The notes beneath the pieces are model-generated. The model was not told the DNA's origin, did no database searches, and saw only the letters and a program-made list of their open reading frames with translations. The position numbers were made by a program, and so were the translations under genes. DNA of 42,713 nt, taken from positions 1 to 42,713 of the forward strand of contig JAAYUJ010000512.1 in assembly GCA_012517775.1 (NCBI GenBank), written 5' to 3'. Source of the DNA: Deltaproteobacteria bacterium (GTDB lineage Bacteria > Desulfobacterota > Syntrophobacteria > Syntrophobacterales > Syntrophobacteraceae). Positions 38,901 through 42,713 of the stretch are shown one piece after another. The first letter of the stretch is position 1. Each line of letters opens with the position of its first letter.

Positions 38901-38943
38901 GCTTCTTGATACCTGCTGCTTCCGTCTTGAAATCAAGGAGGGC

Positions 38944-39618
38944 ATGATGTACGTCGGCTGGAACATGATTACCAACCTCATCACCATATCTCCCGAGACA
39001 TCTGTCTTCAAAGCCCGGGAAATGATGGACCATCACAAGATAACACACCTTCCTGTAACGGATGGAAAGGCACATCTCCTGGGGATAGTGACGGATCGAG
39101 ACTTGCGGCAGGCCTGGGCCTCTCCGGCAACCACTCTCAGTGTCCATGAGCTGACCTACGTCCTGCAGAAACTGACCGTTGACAATATCATGACCAGAAA
39201 GGTCGTTACGGCAACGCCGGACATGACCATTGAGCGAGCCGCGCGCGTCCTCCAAGACCACAAAATCGGATGCCTGCCCGTCTTGAAGAACGACAGGCTC
39301 GTCGGCATGATCACCTCCACCGATCTCCTGGAAGTCTTCCTGAAAGCCCTTGGGCTGAGCGAAGATACCAGGCGCTTTTCCATTCTGGTTCGCGATCGCA
39401 TCGGAATCGTCGCTGAAGTCGGCAAGAGGATGCAGGAGGCGTTGATCAATATCCGCAGTATTATCGTGGTTCCCTTGCGAGGGCATGAGGGAGTGTGGCA
39501 ACTGATGGTTCGGGTGAACCTGGTAGATTTCCCCACAGCGGTCGACAGTCTCAAATCTGCCGGCTTCAAAATTGTAGTGGATTATGTAGAAGACGTCACT
39601 CCGTTTCTACCTGAATGA
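38944..39618 (+). CDS. Tandem CBS + ACT domain protein (AcuB-like)
   Basis: Two CBS motifs (HHKITHLPVTDGKAHLLGIVTDRDL; DHKIGCLPVLKNDRLVGMITSTDLLEVF) and a C-terminal ACT-like domain (FSILVRDRIGIVAEVGKRMQEALINIRSI). Confidence 0.88.
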   Translation: MMYVGWNMITNLITISPETSVFKAREMMDHHKITHLPVTDGKAHLLGIVTDRDLRQAWASPATTLSVHELTYVLQKLTVDNIMTRKVVTATPDMTIERAARVLQDHKIGCLPVLKNDRLVGMITSTDLLEVFLKALGLSEDTRRFSILVRDRIGIVAEVGKRMQEALINIRSIIVVPLRGHEGVWQLMVRVNLVDFPTAVDSLKSAGFKIVVDYVEDVTPFLPE

Positions 39619-39741
39619 CCGCAGACGGAAACGAGACAACACCCATTGGGCTCAATGCGATGCATACCTCAAGCTGACCTTTCGGGGCCGCATCACTGTG
39701 TATAAGAAAACTCACGGAGCACTACCGGGGAAGCATTGCAA

Positions 39742-39853
39742 ATTCTCAGTAAGTCCAGGTAACGATCGCTCAGCAGGTCGGGTTTCCATACCCGACAATA
39801 TGGCATAGAGGCTTCCGGGATTGGAATCCCGACCTACTAATTGAGAAGGTGCG
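39742..39853 (+). repeat. Copy 5 of the ~112-bp dispersed double-hairpin element
   Basis: attctcagtaagtccaggtaacgatcgctcagcaggtcgggtttccatacccgacaatatggcatagaggcttccgggattggaatcccgacctactaattgagaaggtgcg. Confidence 0.92.
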
Positions 39854-39890
39854 AAGCACTGCGATAAGAGCCTGTCCCATCAGGGATTTC

Positions 39891-40550
39891 ATGAGGTTTC
39901 AATTTCTTGCCGGCATGCCTGGCGAAACGGAAGTGATCTTGGGAGAGCTCATCGATTTCACTCAGAAGCAGGCGGAAAAAGAGAACCTCATCGTGGCCCG
40001 TCCTCTGGAGTTCCGTCGCGGCGACTGGCAAAGCGGGTTCGCCATAATGTGCACACGTGCTGAGTCCGAACGCTATGAAGCGCATCGGTTGGAGGCGACT
40101 CGCATTCCCGGCCACAGGCACATCCGGCATGTCCCCAATCATATCCGATTGGACGGAGGTTATCATTTCACAACGCTCGGTCTTTACAGGTACAGGGATG
40201 AGGAAGAGAAGATGCGGCGTGTCTACCGTCTTGCCGGCCTCATGGAATGCGTCACCGGTGTCTGCTCTCCCATCCTCAGGACCGACCTGCTGAGGAAATT
40301 CTACAAGGATATCCTTCGGGAGAGGGAAGAGCTTCACGTTGTGTGGCGGGGCAATGTGAACCATTTCCTCCTTCCCCTCTCTCCCGATCATTACAATGCG
40401 AATCACTTTCATCATGCCGTGGTCAATGCCTCAACCCTCAAAGACCTTTTTGCGACCATCGAGTCGGAGACCAACGTGCAATTCCATGTCATTTCCCATC
40501 ACTACGTCTTCTACCTTCCTGAAGGATTTCCTGGCCAAGCTATACTCTGA
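39891..40550 (+). CDS. Hypothetical protein (about 219 aa) lying between two direct copies of the element
   Basis: Likely start MRFQFLAGMPGETEVILGELIDFTQ at 39891; the upstream extension reads out of the repeat. No family recognised. Confidence 0.65.
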   Translation: MRFQFLAGMPGETEVILGELIDFTQKQAEKENLIVARPLEFRRGDWQSGFAIMCTRAESERYEAHRLEATRIPGHRHIRHVPNHIRLDGGYHFTTLGLYRYRDEEEKMRRVYRLAGLMECVTGVCSPILRTDLLRKFYKDILREREELHVVWRGNVNHFLLPLSPDHYNANHFHHAVVNASTLKDLFATIESETNVQFHVISHHYVFYLPEGFPGQAIL

Positions 40551-40588
40551 CGCGTCTCCGGCCGCACAACAATCAGCAATGCTCGTAG

Positions 40589-40699
40589 CTTCTGAATAAG
40601 TCCTGGTAACGACAGCTTTGTGGGTCGGGTTTCCATACCCCACACATTTGCGCAAAGGCTGTCGGGATTGGAATCCCGACCTACTTATTGAGAAAGTGC
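40589..40699 (+). repeat. Copy 6 of the ~112-bp dispersed double-hairpin element
   Basis: cttctgaataagtcctggtaacgacagctttgtgggtcgggtttccataccccacacatttgcgcaaaggctgtcgggattggaatcccgacctacttattgagaaagtgc. Confidence 0.92.
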
Positions 40700-40752
40700 C
40701 AATGCTCCTGAAACATCCTGAACAATAATAAGCAAAGGACATACCGCAACCA

Positions 40753-41721
40753 TCACAGGTCGGCAAAGGCTGGAAGGCCTCCGAGAGAAGAGGCCTTACG
40801 GGTCCCCCTCAAGACGGCTTCAGCCGTGGCACGGGCAGCCAGAGCGCCAACGACCGTGACTTCCACCGATTCCAGCTCACCACAGCTCAGAGCAAAAATG
40901 GTATCGCCGTCATAGAGGGTGTGGGTCGGGTACACTGTACGGGCGAGTCCGTCATGGGCCATCTGCGCTACCTTCGTGAGCTGGGTCTTGTTCATCCTGA
41001 CATTGGTCGCCACCACGCCCACCACCGTGTTCTGCCCTTCCGGAAAACCGGATAGACGCTTCATTTTTCCAATCTCCTGTTCGGCGTCAAGCAACCTCAG
41101 ACTGTCCGATTTCTCGCGGCACCCAGCCAAAAGGCGATTCTGCGCGGGATCGAGAATGTCTCCGAAAGCGTTCACCACCATGAGCGCACCGACCTTCACC
41201 CCACTGGGAGCATCAACGAGAGCGCTTCCTACACCGCTCTTCATTCCCTGCTCCATCCCGTAAAGCTTCCCGACCGTCGCTCCGAGGCCGGAGCCGACGC
41301 ATCCTTCCGGAACAACAGCTGCTGAAGCATTGCAACAGGCCTGGTATCCGAGTTCCGAGTCGGGGTAACGCCCGGAGGTATTGATTCCCAGGTCGAAAAT
41401 AACGGCACCCGCGACGATGGGAATCAACCCATATCCTGAGTCGAAACCAACGTTCAATTCCTGGAGATATCGTCTCACCCCGTCGGCCACACTCAAGCCA
41501 AAAGCACTCCCCCCCGTAAAGAAAAGACCGTGAATCCTGTCCACGAGATTCACGGGATTGAGGGTATCCGTCCCGAAAGTCCCCGGAGCTCCTCCACGCA
41601 CATCGACGCCTGCCGGCACTCCCCCACCAGTTAGAATCACACTGCATCCACTCGGGGCCCCGGGCACCTCGGCATGCCCCACCCGGACTCCCTCAATTCC
41701 TGTCAGAGTATCATTTTTCAT
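40753..41721 (-). CDS. P1 family (S58/DmpA/NylC-like) peptidase
   Basis: GIEGVRVGHAE, GGAPGTFGTDTLNP, GLFFTGGSAFGLSVADGV, GQNTVVGVVATN, MAHDGLARTVYPTHTLYDGDTIFALS. Confidence 0.92.
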   Translation of the reverse strand: MKNDTLTGIEGVRVGHAEVPGAPSGCSVILTGGGVPAGVDVRGGAPGTFGTDTLNPVNLVDRIHGLFFTGGSAFGLSVADGVRRYLQELNVGFDSGYGLIPIVAGAVIFDLGINTSGRYPDSELGYQACCNASAAVVPEGCVGSGLGATVGKLYGMEQGMKSGVGSALVDAPSGVKVGALMVVNAFGDILDPAQNRLLAGCREKSDSLRLLDAEQEIGKMKRLSGFPEGQNTVVGVVATNVRMNKTQLTKVAQMAHDGLARTVYPTHTLYDGDTIFALSCGELESVEVTVVGALAARATAEAVLRGTRKASSLGGLPAFADL

Positions 41722-42478
41722 TGGATTCCTCTCGGCACCAGTTCAACAAATAGCGATAAATCTCCTTTCCGATTTCAACGCCCGTCATCAGTATTTCCGG
41801 ACCGAATTCACGACCGGTCGGGGTGCGGAATGTTTCGATGATCTGCATAATCCCGGACATTCCCCATGGAAATCTCTCGACAATTTCCCGGGGCGTAAGC
41901 CCCCGATGATTGGCCATGTGCCAGAGGGTGTGGGTGAAGGTGTCCACTCCCCAGCGAAACTTGTCTGAATCATAAAGGCAGTCGCTGATGAGCTGTATCC
42001 AGGGCAAACGGCATGGAAACGGGGTCGTAAAAGCCTCATGGTTTCGGATGGCGGAGTAAACACAGTCCGCCTCCGTACCGCTCACAGGGAAGTCACGAAG
42101 CAGCCTCAACGCCTCTTTCGCTCCCGCTTCGGCATGGTTGTCCTCCTCTCGGCGTATATCATGAAGGAGTCCTGCCAGAAGCCCCAGCACCATGAGTCTC
42201 TCGACCTCGGCATCATAGAACTGAAGCGTTTGCATCTCCACCCAGATCAGAACCGCGCAATCAATGCTGACGTGTGTGCTGTGAAAGATGCCGTGACCCA
42301 GATCTTCCTGGAGAACCGACTGCACGATATCACGCATCATGACGACGGTGGGATCCTTGTAGAACAACCTCCTGGCAAGAGCAATGGGTGCCTTGAATCG
42401 TGTGTAGAACTCCGGAATCGGGTGCCTGGACGCGATTCGTTCGGCTTCTCTCTGAAGTTTCTGAGTGACTTCATTCAT
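41711..42478 (-). CDS. HD domain phosphohydrolase-like protein
   Basis: HSTHVSIDCAVLIWVEM...GLLAGLLHDIRREEDNHAEAGAKEA...IRNHEAF...DCLYDSDKFRWG; overlaps the peptidase start. Confidence 0.85.
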   Translation of the reverse strand: MNEVTQKLQREAERIASRHPIPEFYTRFKAPIALARRLFYKDPTVVMMRDIVQSVLQEDLGHGIFHSTHVSIDCAVLIWVEMQTLQFYDAEVERLMVLGLLAGLLHDIRREEDNHAEAGAKEALRLLRDFPVSGTEADCVYSAIRNHEAFTTPFPCRLPWIQLISDCLYDSDKFRWGVDTFTHTLWHMANHRGLTPREIVERFPWGMSGIMQIIETFRTPTGREFGPEILMTGVEIGKEIYRYLLNWCREESNEK

Positions 42479-42529
42479 GGCAGGTCCGGCATTCTCTCAT
42501 CCTCTGCGCAACATTTGCCATGTTCGCGA

Positions 42530-42641
42530 CTTCTCAATAAGCCCAGGCAACGATACCTTTGCAGGTCGGGTTTCCACACCCGACACCCCGGTGCAAAGGC
42601 TGTCGGGATTGGAATCCCGATCTACTTATTGAGAAGGTACG
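42530..42641 (+). repeat. Copy 7 of the ~112-bp dispersed element (best-preserved outer inverted repeats)
   Basis: cttctcaataagcccaggcaacgatacctttgcaggtcgggtttccacacccgacaccccggtgcaaaggctgtcgggattggaatcccgatctacttattgagaaggtacg; perfect CTTCTCAATAAG/CTTATTGAGAAG. Confidence 0.95.
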
Positions 42642-42713
42642 GGCATTCCACACAATTCCTTGACATTCTATCATTTCCTCGGGCTCTCCGTGCCGTTCAC
42701 AGTACGAAAGTAC

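Noticed and set aside
38720-42641. Integron attC-site/cassette array interpretation of the repeats
   Set aside because: Size and imperfect palindromy are reminiscent of attC, but there is no RYYYAAC...GTTRRRY core pair at the ends, no integrase, and enclosed genes are in mixed orientation. Cassette-like spacing is kept as an observation only.
3489-42641. CRISPR array
   Set aside because: Copies are kilobases apart with whole genes between them, not regular short spacers.

Overview
This window looks like ordinary chromosomal DNA of a Desulfobacterota/deltaproteobacterium-like organism. The taxon guess is inference only. I find no rRNA, tRNA, CRISPR array, prophage or transposase gene. Recognisable genes: a partial cNMP-binding + PilZ protein running off the left edge and missing from the ORF track; KtrB/KtrA potassium uptake; an ABC-2 exporter; a split BadF/BcrA-type CoA-dehydratase activase pair followed by RNase G; an outer-membrane beta-barrel protein; a three-gene translationally coupled phosphorelay (CHASE4 hybrid kinase, Hpt, REC-PAS-HK-REC); LOG-family protein; RlmI-like methyltransferase; a LeuA-like enzyme; a polyamine region (SpeE-like, carboxy(nor)spermidine dehydrogenase and decarboxylase); a dynamin-like GTPase; MiaA; MutL; a GAF-GAF-degenerate-GGDEF protein next to MreB; a CBS-ACT protein; a P1/S58 peptidase; and an HD protein. 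The strongest unexplained signal is a family of about 112-bp non-coding elements. There are six clear copies and one decayed copy, each with outer inverted repeats (CTTCTCAATAAG...CTTATTGAGAAG) and two internal hairpins whose arms can also pair with each other. Four copies bound successive one- or two-gene units at 38.7-42.6 kb, and one lies inside a polyamine operon. Other unexplained structures are a 22-bp three-tier hairpin just upstream of the CoA-activase gene, a structured leader with a possible short leader peptide before a small acidic protein, and operator-like dyads upstream of ktrB and mreB. All calls come from reading the sequence and supplied translations; no database search or folding program was run.
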